Source: Serratia liquefaciens
GTDB taxonomy: Bacteria > Pseudomonadota > Gammaproteobacteria > Enterobacterales > Enterobacteriaceae
Direction of reading: 5' to 3'
Assembly (NCBI RefSeq): GCF_027594825.1
Contig: NZ_CP088930.1
Location: 558,001 to 622,000, forward strand
Length of the DNA stretch: 64,000 nt
The notes below the pieces were generated by a model. That model made no database searches and was not told the origin of the DNA. It saw nothing but the letters and a program-made list of their open reading frames with translations. The position numbers were made by a program, and so were the translations under genes. This document shows positions 47,049 through 58,528 of the stretch, one piece after another (positions within the stretch are counted from its first letter, which is position 1; each line of letters starts with the position of its first letter).

Positions 47049-47513
47049 TTGTCCGAATTATGCCCCTGCGGCGGCGGAGTGGAGTATAGCGCATGCTGCG
47101 AGCCCTACATCAACGGCAGCCAAACGCCATCAACCCCCGGACAGTTAATGCGCTCGCGCTTTAGCGCTTACGTAAAACACAACGTGGATTATCTGATTGC
47201 TACCTGGCACCCCGACTGCCACGCGGCGGAATGGCGAAACGGGATCGTCGACAGTTTCAAAGACACCGAATGGCTCGGCCTGACGGTGGTAGAAGAAAAA
47301 CCGGGCCATGAGGCCAATGAAGGTTTTGTCGAATTCATTGCCCGTTTTATCGATGGCGGCACCGGCGAGCAAAGGGCAATGCACGAACGCTCGCGCTTCC
47401 TTCAGCTTGGCCAACGCTGGTATTATATTGACGGAACCAAACCTCAGCCTGGCAGAAATGCCATTTGCCCATGCGGCTCAGGAAAAAAATATAAAAAGTG
47501 CTGCGGGCGTTAA
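47049..47513 (+). CDS. ychJ: YchJ, SEC-C motif protein
   Basis: A 154-residue protein with a zinc-binding SEC-C motif at each end: CPCGGGVEYSACC at the N-terminus and CPCGSGKKYKKCC at the C-terminus, around an NTF2-like middle domain (LMRSRFSAYVKHNVDYLIATWHP). Function unknown. It begins with TTG at 47049, supported by GGAG 6-7 bases upstream and by family alignment from residue 1. Divergent from rssA. Confidence 0.92.
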   Translation: MSELCPCGGGVEYSACCEPYINGSQTPSTPGQLMRSRFSAYVKHNVDYLIATWHPDCHAAEWRNGIVDSFKDTEWLGLTVVEEKPGHEANEGFVEFIARFIDGGTGEQRAMHERSRFLQLGQRWYYIDGTKPQPGRNAICPCGSGKKYKKCCGR

Positions 47514-47624
47514 GCCGGCAGTCACCGTGCCCAAGAGATTTCAGGCGATGGCCTGAAAACGAAAGCAATAAAATTCTCGCCTGCGCAGACAGGACATACC
47601 GTATCAGACAGGATCCTCATCCCC

Positions 47625-48473
47625 ATGCCACACCAAAATGTACAAAGAAAAGTTTTGCGCACCATTTGCCCGGATGCCAAAGGCCTAATCGCCAAGATCA
47701 CCAATATTTGCTACAAGCATGAGCTCAACATTGTTCAGAACAACGAGTTCGTCGATCACCGCACCGGTCGTTTCTTTATGCGTACCGAGTTGGAAGGCAT
47801 TTTCAACGACACCACGTTGCTGGCTGATCTCGACAGCGCGCTGCCGGCAGGCTCGGTGCGTGAACTGCATAATTCCGGCCGCCGCCGCATTGTCGTGCTG
47901 GTGACCAAAGAAGCACATTGCCTGGGCGATCTGCTGATGAAAAGCGCCTACGGCGGCCTGGACGTGGAGATTGCGGCGGTTATCGGTAACCACGATACGC
48001 TGCAAACGCTGGTAGAGCGCTTTGATATTCCGTTCCATCTGGTCAGCCATGAAGGTCTGACTCGCGATCAGCACGATCAGAAAATGATGGCCCAGATCGA
48101 CCAATATCAGCCGGACTACGTGGTACTGGCCAAATATATGCGTGTGCTGACGCCGGCGTTTGTACAGCACTATCCGAACCAGGTGATCAATATCCACCAT
48201 TCCTTCCTGCCGGCCTTTATCGGCGCAAGACCTTATCATCAGGCTTACGAGCGCGGTGTGAAAATCATCGGTGCCACGGCCCACTATGTTAACGATAATC
48301 TGGATGAAGGCCCGATCATCATGCAGGACGTGATCCACGTCGATCACACCTATTCTGCCGAAGATATGATGCGTGCCGGACGTGACGTTGAGAAAAATGC
48401 CCTCAGCCGTGCGCTCTACCACGTGTTGGCGCAACGAGTATTTGTGTACGGCAACCGGACGGTTATTCTGTAA
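47625..48473 (+). CDS. purU: Formyltetrahydrofolate deformylase
   Basis: Hydrolyses 10-formyl-THF to THF and formate, balancing one-carbon units and feeding formate to PurT. 282 residues: N-terminal ACT domain (about 8-85), then a formyltransferase-like catalytic domain with INIHHSFLPAF (catalytic His), GARPYHQAYERGVKIIGATAHYV and DEGPIIMQD. Lies just upstream of the tRNA-Tyr genes, as in E. coli. Confidence 0.96.
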   Translation: MPHQNVQRKVLRTICPDAKGLIAKITNICYKHELNIVQNNEFVDHRTGRFFMRTELEGIFNDTTLLADLDSALPAGSVRELHNSGRRRIVVLVTKEAHCLGDLLMKSAYGGLDVEIAAVIGNHDTLQTLVERFDIPFHLVSHEGLTRDQHDQKMMAQIDQYQPDYVVLAKYMRVLTPAFVQHYPNQVINIHHSFLPAFIGARPYHQAYERGVKIIGATAHYVNDNLDEGPIIMQDVIHVDHTYSAEDMMRAGRDVEKNALSRALYHVLAQRVFVYGNRTVIL

Positions 48474-48560
48474 TTGCTCAATAAAGCGGTGCCTTTCGTT
48501 CAGGGATGCACCGCCACGGGCAAAAAATCGGCAAACGATTCATTTTCTGCATTTCAATAC

Positions 48561-48588
48561 TTTACACGCCCGCTTCATTTGATATGAT
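48561..48588 (+). promoter_or_regulatory. tyrT: tRNA-Tyr promoter with stringent discriminator
   Basis: -35 TTTACA (48561), 16-bp spacer, -10 TATGAT (48583-48588), then GCGCCCCGC. This matches E. coli tyrT, whose GC-rich discriminator makes it sensitive to ppGpp. The leader before the first tRNA is about 36 bases. Confidence 0.88.
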
Positions 48589-48631
48589 GCGCCCCGCTTA
48601 CCGAGACAGACGTTTCGCAAGCAAGGCCAGT

Positions 48632-48716
<85 letters not shown>

Positions 48717-48777
48717 TCTTCTCTCTGTTGATGAGTGCACAGCGAAAGCTGAAGTCACTTAAAACACTGAGGGGGAA

Positions 48778-48886
48778 GATGAGAAGCTTCGCCAAGGTTC
48801 GAGTCTCACGCAGTGAGACAACGCGCTTTAGCGCGGCCCGCAGGGTGAGGAACGAAGAGACGAATAATCCTTCCCCCACCACCATC
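48778..48886 (+). repeat. rtT-like repeat 1
   Basis: A 109-nt unit beginning GATGAGAAGCTTCG, with a T-arm-like AGGTTCGAGTC, hairpins GTCTCAC-GCA-GTGAGAC and CGCGC-TTTA-GCGCG, and ending in TAATCCTTCCCCCACCACCATC, of which AATCCTTCCCCCACCACCATC copies the tRNA 3' end and flank. The second unit at 49130-49238 is the same length and largely identical. Confidence 0.88.
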
Positions 48887-48980
48887 TTCTCTCTGTAAAG
48901 AGTGAAGACGCAGTAAAGAAGCCGGCCAGGTTTCTTCCGGATAAAACCGGAACTACAATGTATAAAACCATGAATACCAT

Positions 48981-49065
<85 letters not shown>

Positions 49066-49129
49066 TCCTTGTATATCCCTCAGAAACAAACCAAACCTGA
49101 AAGTCCCAATATCACTCCTTAGCGGGAGG

Positions 49130-49238
49130 GATGAGAAGCTTCGACTAGGTTCGAGTCTCACACAGTGAGACAACGCGCTTTAGCGCGGCCCGCAGGGTGA
49201 GTCGCGCAGCGACGAGTAATCCTTCCCCCACCACCATC
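49130..49238 (+). repeat. rtT-like repeat 2
   Basis: Second 109-nt unit with the same T-arm-like segment and the same two hairpins (GTCTCAC-ACA-GTGAGAC and CGCGC-TTTA-GCGCG). It ends in the tRNA-Tyr 3' end plus ATCCTTGT, the flank found after tRNA copy 2. Confidence 0.88.
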
Positions 49239-49387
49239 CTTGTCTATTCCCTAGCATCAAATCAATCCTTAGCACTCCGATATCTCATTTATCAATTTCC
49301 TTAATCTTTCTGCACGTCCTCAACTTGAACTCCGACCAACAATTCGCTATACCACTGGCTTCTTTAATGCAGTAAGGAAAAAAGTGC

Positions 49388-49960
49388 ATGCGTAACAATA
49401 TCTGCGTTTTTTGCGGCGCCAGCGAAGGCGTTAACCCTGCCTATGCCGAGAATGCACGGCAACTGGGCCAGACACTTGCCGCCCAAGGCCGACGCTTGAT
49501 CTACGGCGGCGGGAAAAAAGGGTTGATGGGCATTGTGGCAGATGCCGTACTTGCCGCCGGTGGCGAAGCGGTGGGTATCATTCCTGAACGATTGGTTGAA
49601 GCAGAAACTGCGCACCGTGGCCTGACCGAGCTGGAGGTGGTCCCTGACATGCACACCCGCAAGGCGCGTATGGCGGCCCTAGCTGACGGTTTTATCGCCC
49701 TGCCGGGCGGCATAGGAACTCTGGAAGAGCTGTTTGAAATCTGGACCTGGGGTCAGATTGGCTATCACAGCAAACCGGTAGGCCTGCTCGACGTGAACGG
49801 TTTCTACCGCCCGCTAAACAATTTCCTGCAGCACGTGGCCGATCAAGGCTTTATGCGTCATGATTATCTCGGCACCATGCACATCAGCGAATCCGCACAA
49901 ACCTTGCTGCAACAATTCGACGACTATCAGCCCAAAAATTACGACCGCTGGGCGAAATAA
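49388..49960 (+). CDS. LOG-family protein (TIGR00730)
   Basis: A 190-residue Rossmann-fold protein of the LOG family, whose members release adenine or cytokinin bases from nucleoside 5'-monophosphates. Motifs: VFCGASEGVNPAY, YGGGKKGLMG (nucleotide-binding), MHTRKARM and PGGIGTLEELFEIWTW with the catalytic Glu. AAGGAAAAAA lies just upstream. The physiological substrate in enterobacteria is not established for this short type. Confidence 0.9.
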   Translation: MRNNICVFCGASEGVNPAYAENARQLGQTLAAQGRRLIYGGGKKGLMGIVADAVLAAGGEAVGIIPERLVEAETAHRGLTELEVVPDMHTRKARMAALADGFIALPGGIGTLEELFEIWTWGQIGYHSKPVGLLDVNGFYRPLNNFLQHVADQGFMRHDYLGTMHISESAQTLLQQFDDYQPKNYDRWAK

Positions 49961-50062
49961 CCCGGCTTGCCAGCGGCGGTCATTGCCGCTGGCCCACGTT
50001 ACATTTCCGGCCAAACTCTGCTACTATCTCAACACATTTTTCTCGTATAAACGGCACCGCTC

Positions 50063-50869
50063 ATGAAGTTTGTCTCTTTTAATATCAATGGACTGCGCGC
50101 GCGTCCGCACCAACTGGCCGCAATTATCGAGCAGCACCAACCCGACGTGATCGGTCTGCAAGAAACAAAAGTTCACGATGATATGTTTCCGCTGGAAGAC
50201 GTGAGCCAGTACGGCTATCACGTGTTCTATCACGGGCAAAAAGGCCATTACGGCGTAGCGCTGCTGACCAAAGAAAAGCCGCTGGCCGTTCGCCGGGGTT
50301 TCCCTACCGATGAAGAAGACGCCCAGCGCCGCATCATCATGGCCGACCTGGCTACGCCGCAAGGCACCCTGACGGTAATCAACGGCTACTTCCCACAGGG
50401 TGAAAGCCGTGACCATCCGATCAAATTCCCTGCCAAAACGCGCTTCTATCAGGATCTGCAAAACTACCTTGAGCAGCAGATGTCAGTAGACTCACCGGTG
50501 TTGGTGATGGGTGACGTCAATATCAGTCCAAGCGATTACGATATCGGTATCGGTGAAGAGAGCCGCAAGCGCTGGTTGCGCACCGGTAAATGCTCTTTCC
50601 TGCCGGAAGAACGTGAATGGATGGATCGCCTGATGAACTGGGGCCTGGTGGATACCTATCGCCACGCCAATCCAGAGCGCAACGATCAGTTCTCATGGTT
50701 CGACTACCGTTCGCGTGGCTTTGATGAAAACCGCGGCCTGCGTATCGATCTGCTGTTAGCCAGCACGCCACTGGCCGCGCGTTGTATCGCGACCGGCATC
50801 GATTATGAGATCCGCGGGATGGAGAAGCCATCGGATCACGCACCGGTCTGGGCGGAATTCTCGCTGTAA
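50063..50869 (+). CDS. xthA: Exodeoxyribonuclease III
   Basis: Main AP endonuclease and 3'-phosphatase/exonuclease of base-excision repair. 268 residues, the E. coli length: metal-binding E34 in [22 protein letters not shown] with the catalytic Asp and Asn, IDLLLAS and the terminal SDHAPVW with catalytic His. Confidence 0.97.
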   Translation: MKFVSFNINGLRARPHQLAAIIEQHQPDVIGLQETKVHDDMFPLEDVSQYGYHVFYHGQKGHYGVALLTKEKPLAVRRGFPTDEEDAQRRIIMADLATPQGTLTVINGYFPQGESRDHPIKFPAKTRFYQDLQNYLEQQMSVDSPVLVMGDVNISPSDYDIGIGEESRKRWLRTGKCSFLPEEREWMDRLMNWGLVDTYRHANPERNDQFSWFDYRSRGFDENRGLRIDLLLASTPLAARCIATGIDYEIRGMEKPSDHAPVWAEFSL

Positions 50870-50876
50870 TTAATCC

Positions 50877-50899
50877 AACCCCGGCCCTGCCGGGGTTTC
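50877..50899 (+). terminator. Terminator after xthA
   Basis: AACCCCGGC-CCT-GCCGGGGTT then TCTCTCT. It ends 15 bases before the nudG start, so nudG is either expressed from its own promoter or by readthrough. Confidence 0.78.
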
Positions 50900-50913
50900 T
50901 CTCTGTGGTAAAG

Positions 50914-51315
50914 ATGAAAATTATCGATGTCGTCGCCGCCATCATCGAAAAGAATGGCAAAATTTTACTGGCACAACGCGATGCCGACAGCGATCAGGCC
51001 GGCCTGTGGGAATTTCCCGGCGGAAAAGTGGAACCCGGCGAAAGTCAGCCTCAAGCCCTGGCGCGTGAACTGGATGAAGAGTTGGGAATAGTGGCCAGCG
51101 TCGGCGATTACGTCGCCAGTAATCCGTGGCAGCAAACTGAGCGGGTGATTAGGTTACATGCCTGGCGTGTCGAGGCATTCAGTGGCGAATTGCAGAACCG
51201 CTGCCATGCCGACTTTGTTTGGGTAACGCCGGAGCAGGCGTTTGACTATCCGCTGGCTCCGGCCGACGTACCGCTGCTGGCCGCGTATATTGCCAGTTTA
51301 GCGTCAGAAGCCTGA
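50914..51315 (+). CDS. nudG: Nudix pyrophosphohydrolase NudG (CTP / oxidised dCTP)
   Basis: A 133-residue MutT relative that hydrolyses pyrimidine (d)NTPs, including oxidised cytosine forms. The Nudix box GGKVEPGESQPQALARELDEELGI is complete apart from the usual Leu for Val change (RELDEELG). The start at 50914 (MKIIDVV) fits E. coli NudG. It has a poor ribosome site overlapping the xthA terminator tail. Convergent with ynjH. Confidence 0.92.
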   Translation: MKIIDVVAAIIEKNGKILLAQRDADSDQAGLWEFPGGKVEPGESQPQALARELDEELGIVASVGDYVASNPWQQTERVIRLHAWRVEAFSGELQNRCHADFVWVTPEQAFDYPLAPADVPLLAAYIASLASEA

Positions 51316-51333
51316 GCCGCTGACGTTACCGCG

Positions 51334-51627
51334 TCACTTCTTCAGGCGGATCCAGATCAACGGATTAGTTCCCACCACGTTGGGGTCGCGCACGCACTGC
51401 AGCACTTCCCCTTCCACCTTCAGTACCGCCCCTTCAGAATAGTTTTGATCCTGATAAATGCAGCAGCGGCTGCAAGGTTGCACGGCAGGTTGAGCCGCCG
51501 CGCTTTTCGCCGCGCCCCAAATTTCCGGCGATACCGGCACCACCACGTCCACATCGCCACGGTTGGCCATGACCGCAGACGAAAATAACAGTGCGCCAGT
51601 GGTCAGCATCAGTAAGGCGTAATTCAT
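51334..51627 (-). CDS. ynjH: DUF1496 protein YnjH
   Basis: A 97-residue probable periplasmic protein: signal peptide (about 1-21, ends SSAVMA) and a DUF1496 domain with three cysteines ([16 protein letters not shown]) and [12 protein letters not shown]. Function unknown. Its ATG overlaps the topB stop (ATGA), so it is co-translated with topB. Confidence 0.88.
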   Translation of the reverse strand: MNYALLMLTTGALLFSSAVMANRGDVDVVVPVSPEIWGAAKSAAAQPAVQPCSRCCIYQDQNYSEGAVLKVEGEVLQCVRDPNVVGTNPLIWIRLKK

Positions 51628-53549
51628 TCGCTCTTCTCCCGCGCCTTGCCGGCGCTCTTCTTGCGTTTTTTTGCCCCGGAGGAAGGTGGCGGCGGCAACC
51701 CGCGAAACGCCATACTCGCCCGGCTCTGCTTGGCCTGATAAATCAGCTCCTGCAAAGTCCCCACCAGAGGTTGCATAAAGTCCTGATAGCGACAGGATTT
51801 CTCACTGATTTGCGTCAGCGTAGCCTCCCAGTTCGCCGTCATATCCGGACGGGCAGCAATATCCGGCAGCGAATGGATCAACGCCCGACCGGTTTCACTG
51901 GAATGAATATAACGCCCTTTCTTATACAAAAACGCCCGCTTGAACAGTAACTCAATAATGCCTGCGCGCGTGGCCTCGGTCCCTAAACCATCGGTCGCTC
52001 GCAGGATTTTCTTTAGCGCTTTATCCTGAACAAAACGTGCAATACCTGTCATGGCGGAAAGCAGGCTGGCATCGGTGAATGGGCGCGGCGGCTGCGTCTG
52101 ACGCTCAACCACTTCACCGCGTTCGCACAACAGTTCGTCATCCTTCGCCACCACCGGTAACGGTGCGCCTTCGTTTTCTTCATCGCGCTCTTTGCTGCCC
52201 AAGAGTGTGCGCCACCCGGCTTCAGCCAGGAAGCGTGCCTTGGCGATAAACTTGCCTCCGGCGATATCCAGCTCAATGACGCATTTGCGGAACATGGCGT
52301 CCGGGCAAAACTGCATCAGGTACTGTCGGGCAACCAGCCCATAAACGTTCAGTTCGTCCTGACTGAGGCTGACCTTGCTGGCACGTGCGGTGGGAATAAT
52401 TGCGTGGTGAGCATCCACCTTCTTGTCATCCCAGCAACGGTTACGACGATCGCTGTCGATCACCGGCTGCGGGTAAAGATCCGGTTGATGAACACTGATG
52501 GCGTTCAACACCGAATGGCGCCCGGCGAAATGCTCTTCCGGTAGATAGCGGCAATCAGAACGCGGATAAGTGATTAACTTATGGGTTTCGTACAGGCGCT
52601 GACAGACATCGAGCACCTGCTGCGCACTCAGGTTAAAGCGTTTGGAAGCTTCGATCTGCAAAGTCGACAATGAAAACGGCAGCGGAGCGGTATCTGATTC
52701 CCGTTTATCATTATAGGAGGTGACCAGCGCTGGTTGGCCCTCGATGCGCTTGAGCACGTGCTCCGCCAAAGGCCGGTGCAGCAGACGCCCTTCCTCATCC
52801 TGATAGGGTTCGCAGGAGTCGCTGGGTTGCCACAGGGCGACGAATCGCTCCTCTTTCGGCGTCACGATGTGCGCTTTCACTTCGAAGAAGTCTTTCGACA
52901 CAAAGTTTTCGATATCTTCGTCCCGTCGCACTACCAGCCCCAATACCGGCGTTTGTACCCGCCCGACGGACAACACGCCGTCATAACCGGCATTGCGCCC
53001 CAAAATGGTGTAGGCGCGGGTCATGTTGATGCCATACAGCCAGTCAGCGCGGGAACGTGCCAGGGCGGAAACACACAGAGGAATAAAATCGCGGTTATCA
53101 CGTAACCGTTCAATGGCGCGTTCCACCGCCTGCGGGTTGAGATCGTTGATCAGGCAGCGGCGTACGCTTTGACGTTTTTCCGGCGTCAACGCCAGATAGT
53201 CGAGCACCTCGTCCACCAGCAGTTGCCCTTCGCGATCCGGGTCACCTGCGTGCACCACCTCATCGGCCTCATGCAGCAGTTTTTTGATCGCATTAAGCTG
53301 TTTGCTTACCGACGGGCGGGGCTGCAACTGCCACTTTTCAGGGATGATCGGCAAGTCCGCCAGCGACCATCGCGCATAGCGACTGTCATAGGCATCCGGT
53401 TGCGCCTGTTCCAATAAGTGTCCCACGCACCAGGTCACCACATCATTGTTACCACAGGCGATAAATCCGTCACCGCGGCGGTGCGGTTTAGGGAGTACGT
53501 CGACAATGGCGCGCGCCAAACTCGGTTTTTCGGCAATAAACAGTCGCAT
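51624..53549 (-). CDS. topB: DNA topoisomerase III
   Basis: Type IA topoisomerase that decatenates replication intermediates. 641 residues: N-terminal TOPRIM domain ([35 protein letters not shown]), core with [17 protein letters not shown] and active-site Tyr in [11 protein letters not shown], and a short basic C-terminus ([17 protein letters not shown]) in place of zinc fingers. It follows selU by a one-base overlap, so a selD-selU-topB-ynjH unit is likely. Confidence 0.96.
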   Translation of the reverse strand: MRLFIAEKPSLARAIVDVLPKPHRRGDGFIACGNNDVVTWCVGHLLEQAQPDAYDSRYARWSLADLPIIPEKWQLQPRPSVSKQLNAIKKLLHEADEVVHAGDPDREGQLLVDEVLDYLALTPEKRQSVRRCLINDLNPQAVERAIERLRDNRDFIPLCVSALARSRADWLYGINMTRAYTILGRNAGYDGVLSVGRVQTPVLGLVVRRDEDIENFVSKDFFEVKAHIVTPKEERFVALWQPSDSCEPYQDEEGRLLHRPLAEHVLKRIEGQPALVTSYNDKRESDTAPLPFSLSTLQIEASKRFNLSAQQVLDVCQRLYETHKLITYPRSDCRYLPEEHFAGRHSVLNAISVHQPDLYPQPVIDSDRRNRCWDDKKVDAHHAIIPTARASKVSLSQDELNVYGLVARQYLMQFCPDAMFRKCVIELDIAGGKFIAKARFLAEAGWRTLLGSKERDEENEGAPLPVVAKDDELLCERGEVVERQTQPPRPFTDASLLSAMTGIARFVQDKALKKILRATDGLGTEATRAGIIELLFKRAFLYKKGRYIHSSETGRALIHSLPDIAARPDMTANWEATLTQISEKSCRYQDFMQPLVGTLQELIYQAKQSRASMAFRGLPPPPSSGAKKRKKSAGKAREKSE

Positions 53550-54667
53550 TATTCACCGTTATTCTGGCTGTACGTCATCAGGAATTCTCTTACTTCAGCA
53601 TAATTCCCGCGGAACACAATCCGCTGGGATTTTTTTTCCAATTGATAGTGATACATCGGATCATAGTAGTGCTGCAACAACGGCACCAGCCACTCCTGAT
53701 GCGCGTCACTATTACCGCCGGCATATTGACGCTGTAACGCCCATTCCAGGCTCTGCGTCAGCTGCTGAAAACGCTCCAGGCCCAAGCGACGGCGAATGGC
53801 AAACAGGCCGTGGTGCAAATACTCGTCGTATTTCTGCCAGCCCAGCTCCGCCCCCAAAGCCTGCTCAAACGCCAGACGCATGCGATCGATATATTCATGC
53901 TGCAACCGTGCCAGACGCACCTCGAAAGGATCGTCGATAACGGCCACCGGCGCCTGCTGCATGCGGGTGAAAATGGGCAGCGGCAGATTGTTGCTGCCGA
54001 TAATGCGCCCTTCGTCCTCCAGCACCCAACGGCGGCAGCCACCATGCTGTTTTTTCAGCAATAACACAGCCAGACGATTCTCAAAATCAATCTGTCCGCT
54101 TTGTGCCACCAGCGTTCGGCCAAAAGATGAACCGCGATGCCGCGCCGCGCCTTCCAGATCGATACCTTCGGCCAGCTCATTGACCAACACCGTTTTGCCG
54201 CTGCCGGTATTGCCGCCGATCAGCACCATCGGCAGTTCGGCGCTTTGTTCCAACGTGGTCAGCAAGAACTGCCGCAGCGCCTTGTAGCCGCCTACAATGC
54301 GCGGATAGTCCACTCCAGCCTCATGCAGCCATTGCTGCACCAGTTGCGAACGCAAGCCTCCGCGAAAACAGTAGAGGTAACCTTCCGGCCATTGCGCGCA
54401 TTGCGCCAGCCACGCCGCCGTGCGCTCCTCGCGCAATCGGCCGTTAACCAGGCTGTGGCCCAGAGCAATCGCTGCCTGCTGCCCCTGCTGTTTGTAACAG
54501 GTGCCCACCGCCTGCCGTTCATCGTCGTTCATCAACGGCAGGTTTACCGCATTGGCGAAAGCGCCCTGCTGAAACTCAACCGGCGCACGCACATCAATCA
54601 GCGGGATATCCTGCAAAAAAATGCGCCGATAGTCTTGGGTATCCGCCCGAGCCAACGTAACAGACAC
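53549..54667 (-). CDS. selU: tRNA 2-selenouridine synthase
   Basis: Replaces sulfur by selenium in the wobble 2-thiouridine of several tRNAs using selenophosphate (also named MnmH/YbbB). 372 residues: N-terminal rhodanese domain with catalytic C100 in [12 protein letters not shown], then a P-loop domain [13 protein letters not shown]. It starts with GTG, sharing one base with the selD stop (TAGTG on the minus strand); selD supplies its selenium donor. Confidence 0.93.
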   Translation of the reverse strand: MSVTLARADTQDYRRIFLQDIPLIDVRAPVEFQQGAFANAVNLPLMNDDERQAVGTCYKQQGQQAAIALGHSLVNGRLREERTAAWLAQCAQWPEGYLYCFRGGLRSQLVQQWLHEAGVDYPRIVGGYKALRQFLLTTLEQSAELPMVLIGGNTGSGKTVLVNELAEGIDLEGAARHRGSSFGRTLVAQSGQIDFENRLAVLLLKKQHGGCRRWVLEDEGRIIGSNNLPLPIFTRMQQAPVAVIDDPFEVRLARLQHEYIDRMRLAFEQALGAELGWQKYDEYLHHGLFAIRRRLGLERFQQLTQSLEWALQRQYAGGNSDAHQEWLVPLLQHYYDPMYHYQLEKKSQRIVFRGNYAEVREFLMTYSQNNGE

Positions 54668-55710
54668 TACACAACCTCGATCAGCGGCTTGCCCGCAACG
54701 GCCGTATGCAGTTCACCAATAGCCTGAAACTGAATGCCGTGACGTTCGGCAATTGCCTGAACCTGCTGTTCCGCTTCCGGTAATACCGCCAGCAGCAAGC
54801 CACCAGAGGTCTGCGGATCGCACAGCAATTGCCGCTGCAGGCTGGTCATTTCACCGACCAGATGGCCGTAACTTTCGAAGTTGCGCCCGGTACCGCCCGG
54901 CACGCAGCCTTCGGCAATATAGCGCTCGATGTCCGGCAATTTTGGCACCTGCTCAAACCAAACCGTCGCCTGCAACCCCGACCCCTGGCAAACCTCACTC
55001 AGGTGGCCCAGCAGGCCGAAACCGGTCACGTCGGTCATCGCCGTTACGCCTTCCACATCGGCAAAATCCGCGCCCGGTTTATTCAGTTGGCACATAACTT
55101 CGGTCGCCAGGCCTTCATGCTCAGGGCGTAATTGACTTTTTTTCTCGGCGGTGGTCAGCACGCCGATGCCCAGGGGCTTGGTCAGGAACAGGCGGGCTCC
55201 GGCCTGGGCCGCGCTGTTCTTCTTCACCCGGTAGGTATTGACGATACCGGTAACCGCCAGGCCAAAAATAGGTTCAGGAGCATCGATAGAATGGCCGCCG
55301 GCCAACGCGATCCCCGCCTGTTGACAGGCGTAGCGCCCACCGTCTATCACCTGTTGCGCCACTTCCGGCGGCAGCTTGGCTATCGGCCAACCCAGAATGG
55401 CAATCGCCATGATCGGTTTCCCGCCCATGGCATAGACGTCGCTGATCGCATTGGTTGCCGCGATGCGGCCGAAGTCGAACGGGTTATCGACGATAGGCAT
55501 AAAGAAATCGGTAGTGCTGATAATGCCAACGCCGTTGCCGATGTCATACACCGCAGCATCGTCACGGGTTTCATTGCCCACCAGCAAACGCGGATCGACA
55601 AACTTCTCCCGCTCGCTGTGCAGAATAGTTTCGAGAACTTTCGGTGAGATTTTACAACCGCAGCCTGCGCCATGGCTGTACTGGGTTAAACGGATCGCTG
55701 GCGATGTCAT
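54667..55710 (-). CDS. selD: Selenophosphate synthetase
   Basis: Makes selenophosphate from selenide and ATP. 347 residues, the E. coli length, with catalytic C17 and K20 in GAGCGCK and the DDAAVYD and GGHSIDAPE motifs. The start at 55710 follows GGAG at 7 bases, while the upstream ATG at 55740 lacks homology. The residue at position 17 is Cys, encoded normally, not selenocysteine. Confidence 0.96.
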   Translation of the reverse strand: MTSPAIRLTQYSHGAGCGCKISPKVLETILHSEREKFVDPRLLVGNETRDDAAVYDIGNGVGIISTTDFFMPIVDNPFDFGRIAATNAISDVYAMGGKPIMAIAILGWPIAKLPPEVAQQVIDGGRYACQQAGIALAGGHSIDAPEPIFGLAVTGIVNTYRVKKNSAAQAGARLFLTKPLGIGVLTTAEKKSQLRPEHEGLATEVMCQLNKPGADFADVEGVTAMTDVTGFGLLGHLSEVCQGSGLQATVWFEQVPKLPDIERYIAEGCVPGGTGRNFESYGHLVGEMTSLQRQLLCDPQTSGGLLLAVLPEAEQQVQAIAERHGIQFQAIGELHTAVAGKPLIEVV

Positions 55711-55777
55711 ATACCACTCCCTTCGGTTAACGGCATTCAAGATATCATAGGGTAGCGCTTGCCGAGGGGAATGGTAA

Positions 55778-55809
55778 GAGCAGGCTGTCGATAAGCGAAC
55801 AGCCTGCTC
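55778..55809 (-). terminator. Hairpin downstream of ydjA
   Basis: GAGCAGGCTGT / ACAGCCTGCTC is a perfect 11-bp stem around 10 nt, 58 bases after the ydjA stop; only two T follow on the minus strand. Confidence 0.6.
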
Positions 55810-55866
55810 AGAAACAACACAGAATGGCGGGATTTAACTCATTTTTGCCGCAACCTGCGCCTGCGT

Positions 55867-56418
55867 TTAGAAATAGCTGACGAAAGGCGTGCTGTCAGGG
55901 GCGACAACTTTGGTGGCGGCTTTCAACTGAGGAGTACCCAAATACAGGAAACCCACAATTTCGTCCTGCTCGCGGCAGCCAAAGGCTTCGCGAACCAGAG
56001 GATGTTCGGTCCAAGCACCGGTACGCCAGATGCCGTTGAAACCTTGCGCCAGCGCGGCCATCTGCATCGCCTGCACCGCACAACCGGCAGAAACCACCTG
56101 CTCCCAGCGCGGCACCTTGGTTTCTTCGGTGCAATGCGCCACCACGGTGATGATCAGTGGTGCGCGGAACGGGGCTTTTGTCGCCTTTTCAATGGCCGCT
56201 TCGTCCATATCGTCCTGCTTTGCAGCAGCTTGTAACAATTGGCTGAAGCGCTCCAGGCCCTGGTTTTCAATCATTATAAAACGCCATGGCTGCAATGCGC
56301 CGTGGTCAGGTGCCCGCAGGCCCGCGTTGATGATATTTTGACGAGCCTCATTGGCGGGCGCAGGCTCGGCGAGGCGTGAGGCCGAACGGCGATTCAATAA
56401 AAGATCCAGTGCATCCAT
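55867..56418 (-). CDS. ydjA: Nitroreductase-family flavoprotein YdjA
   Basis: Small FMN-dependent oxidoreductase of 183 residues. FMN-binding [12 protein letters not shown] near the N-terminus, [13 protein letters not shown] and the later GFNGIWRTG and LGTP motifs. It is an unusually short nitroreductase; a physiological substrate is not known. Located between selD and sppA, as in E. coli. Confidence 0.93.
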   Translation of the reverse strand: MDALDLLLNRRSASRLAEPAPANEARQNIINAGLRAPDHGALQPWRFIMIENQGLERFSQLLQAAAKQDDMDEAAIEKATKAPFRAPLIITVVAHCTEETKVPRWEQVVSAGCAVQAMQMAALAQGFNGIWRTGAWTEHPLVREAFGCREQDEIVGFLYLGTPQLKAATKVVAPDSTPFVSYF

Positions 56419-56578
56419 CGTAAACTCCTGATAACAATTTTCATTACGATCACGTTAACATAGCTAAACGGCGAGTGACAGCGTCGGTAATACCCTCTGT
56501 GACACACGATTTAAAGCTGACATTTCCTCGGCCGCTCATTAGGATAGCGGAACATTCTCGACTCTTGCTGGAGAGCAC

Positions 56579-58435
56579 ATGCGCACATTGTGGCAAATCA
56601 TTGCCGGCGTTTTCAGGTGGACATGGCGTCTGCTGAACTTTATCAGGGAACTGATCCTTAATCTGTTCCTGGTGTTGCTGATCCTGGTTGGGGTCGGTAT
56701 TTATCTTTCATTCCAGAGCGCAACCACCCCTGCCGTTGCTACTCGCGGCGCGTTACTGGTGGACCTGAGCGGCGTGGTCGTTGACCAACCCTCGATGAAC
56801 AACAAAGTGCGCCAATGGGGTCGTGAACTGCTGGGTGCGTCCAGTAACCGTCTGCAGGAAAACTCCCTGTTTGACGTGGTTGACAGCATCCGCAAAGCCA
56901 AGGACGACAAAAACATTACCGGCATGGTATTGCAGTTAAATGATTTTGCCGGCGCCGATCAGCCTTCGCTGCAATACATGGGCAAGGCGCTGCGGGAATT
57001 CCGCGACAGCGGGAAACCGATTTTCGCCATTGGCGACAGCTATAACCAGACGCAATACTATCTGGCCAGCTACGCCAACAAGGTTTATCTGTCACCGCAG
57101 GGCGCCGTCGATCTGCACGGTTTCGCCACCAACAATCTTTACTACAAATCCCTGTTGGAGAAACTCAAGGTCACCACCAATATCTTCCGGGTGGGCACCT
57201 ATAAATCTGCGGTAGAACCGCTGATCCGTGACGATATGTCACCGGCCGCCCGTGAGGCCGACAGCCGCTGGATTGGCGGGCTGTGGCAGAACTACCTGGA
57301 TACCGTAGCCGCCAACCGTCAGATCACTGCGCAGCAACTGTTCCCGGGCGCGGCGGGCGTACTCACTGGCTTGCAGGCCGCCGGTGGCGATACCGCAAAA
57401 TATGCGCTGGACAATAAGCTGGTGGATGAGCTGGCTTCACGCACCGTGATCGAGAACCAACTGATCAAGACTTTCGGTTGGGACAAGCAGGCGAACGATT
57501 TCAACGCCACCAGCATCTATGACTATCAGCCGAAAGCGGCGCCGGATCAGGGAGGCAAAATTGCCGTGATCTTCGCCAACGGCGCGATCATGGATGGCCC
57601 GCAGACGCCAGGCACCGTTGGGGGTGACACCACCGCCGCGGAACTGCGTCAGGCAAGACTGGATCCGGCGATCAAAGCGGTTATCTTCCGGGTTAACAGC
57701 CCTGGGGGCAGCGTCAGCGCTTCTGAAGTGATCCGTTCCGAACTGGCCGCAGTACGCGCCGCCGGAAAACCAGTGGTGGTTTCCATGGGCGGTATGGCGG
57801 CATCGGGCGGCTATTGGGTCTCTACGCCGGCGGACTACATCATCGCCAGCCCGAGCACCCTCACCGGTTCTATCGGCATCTTCGGGGTGATCAACACCTA
57901 CGAACAGACGCTGGACAGCATTGGCGTGCATACCGACGGTGTGGCCACCTCGCCGCTGGCGGATCTGGCGGTAACCAAGGCGCTGCCGCCAGAGTTCTCG
58001 CAGATGATGCAGCTGAACATCGAGAAAGGTTATCAAAACTTTATCGATCTGGTCGCCAAAGCCCGCAAAATGACGCCGCAGCAGGTTGATCAAATTGCTC
58101 AGGGGCACGTGTGGTTGGGCAGCGATGCCAAAACCAACGGTCTGGTCGATCAGCTGGGCGATTTTGACGACGCGGTGAAAAAAGCGGCCGAACTGGCGCA
58201 GTTGAAACAATGGCAGCTTAACTGGTTTGTCGATTCGCCAAGCCTGACCGACATGGTGCTAAGCCAGTTTGGCGTGTCTATTCACGCCATGCTGCCGGCA
58301 GCCATTCAGTCAATGCTGCCTGCGCCGCTGGCCTCAGTCGCCATGGCGGTGAAAGAACAGCCGGGTTTGTTCAATAACCTGAACGATCCGCAAAACCGCT
58401 ATGCCATCTGTTTGACCTGCGGAGAAGTCCGCTAA
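56579..58435 (+). CDS. sppA: Signal peptide peptidase SppA (protease IV)
   Basis: Membrane-anchored Ser-Lys protease that degrades cleaved signal peptides. 618 residues: N-terminal transmembrane anchor (about 25-48), two tandem S49 domains; the general-base Lys in [10 protein letters not shown] (about 209) lies in the first and the nucleophile Ser in [10 protein letters not shown] (about 409) in the second. Confidence 0.96.
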   Translation: MRTLWQIIAGVFRWTWRLLNFIRELILNLFLVLLILVGVGIYLSFQSATTPAVATRGALLVDLSGVVVDQPSMNNKVRQWGRELLGASSNRLQENSLFDVVDSIRKAKDDKNITGMVLQLNDFAGADQPSLQYMGKALREFRDSGKPIFAIGDSYNQTQYYLASYANKVYLSPQGAVDLHGFATNNLYYKSLLEKLKVTTNIFRVGTYKSAVEPLIRDDMSPAAREADSRWIGGLWQNYLDTVAANRQITAQQLFPGAAGVLTGLQAAGGDTAKYALDNKLVDELASRTVIENQLIKTFGWDKQANDFNATSIYDYQPKAAPDQGGKIAVIFANGAIMDGPQTPGTVGGDTTAAELRQARLDPAIKAVIFRVNSPGGSVSASEVIRSELAAVRAAGKPVVVSMGGMAASGGYWVSTPADYIIASPSTLTGSIGIFGVINTYEQTLDSIGVHTDGVATSPLADLAVTKALPPEFSQMMQLNIEKGYQNFIDLVAKARKMTPQQVDQIAQGHVWLGSDAKTNGLVDQLGDFDDAVKKAAELAQLKQWQLNWFVDSPSLTDMVLSQFGVSIHAMLPAAIQSMLPAPLASVAMAVKEQPGLFNNLNDPQNRYAICLTCGEVR

Positions 58436-58448
58436 CAAATTAATCCTC

Positions 58449-58474
58449 AGCCCGGCACCCGCCGGGCTTTTTTT
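58449..58474 (+). terminator. Terminator of sppA
   Basis: AGCCCGGC-ACCC-GCCGGGCT followed by TTTTTT. Confidence 0.95.
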
Positions 58475-58528
58475 CTGCGCTTATCCCCCTATAATTCAGC
58501 CCATCATATTTCTGTTAAAACAATGACC

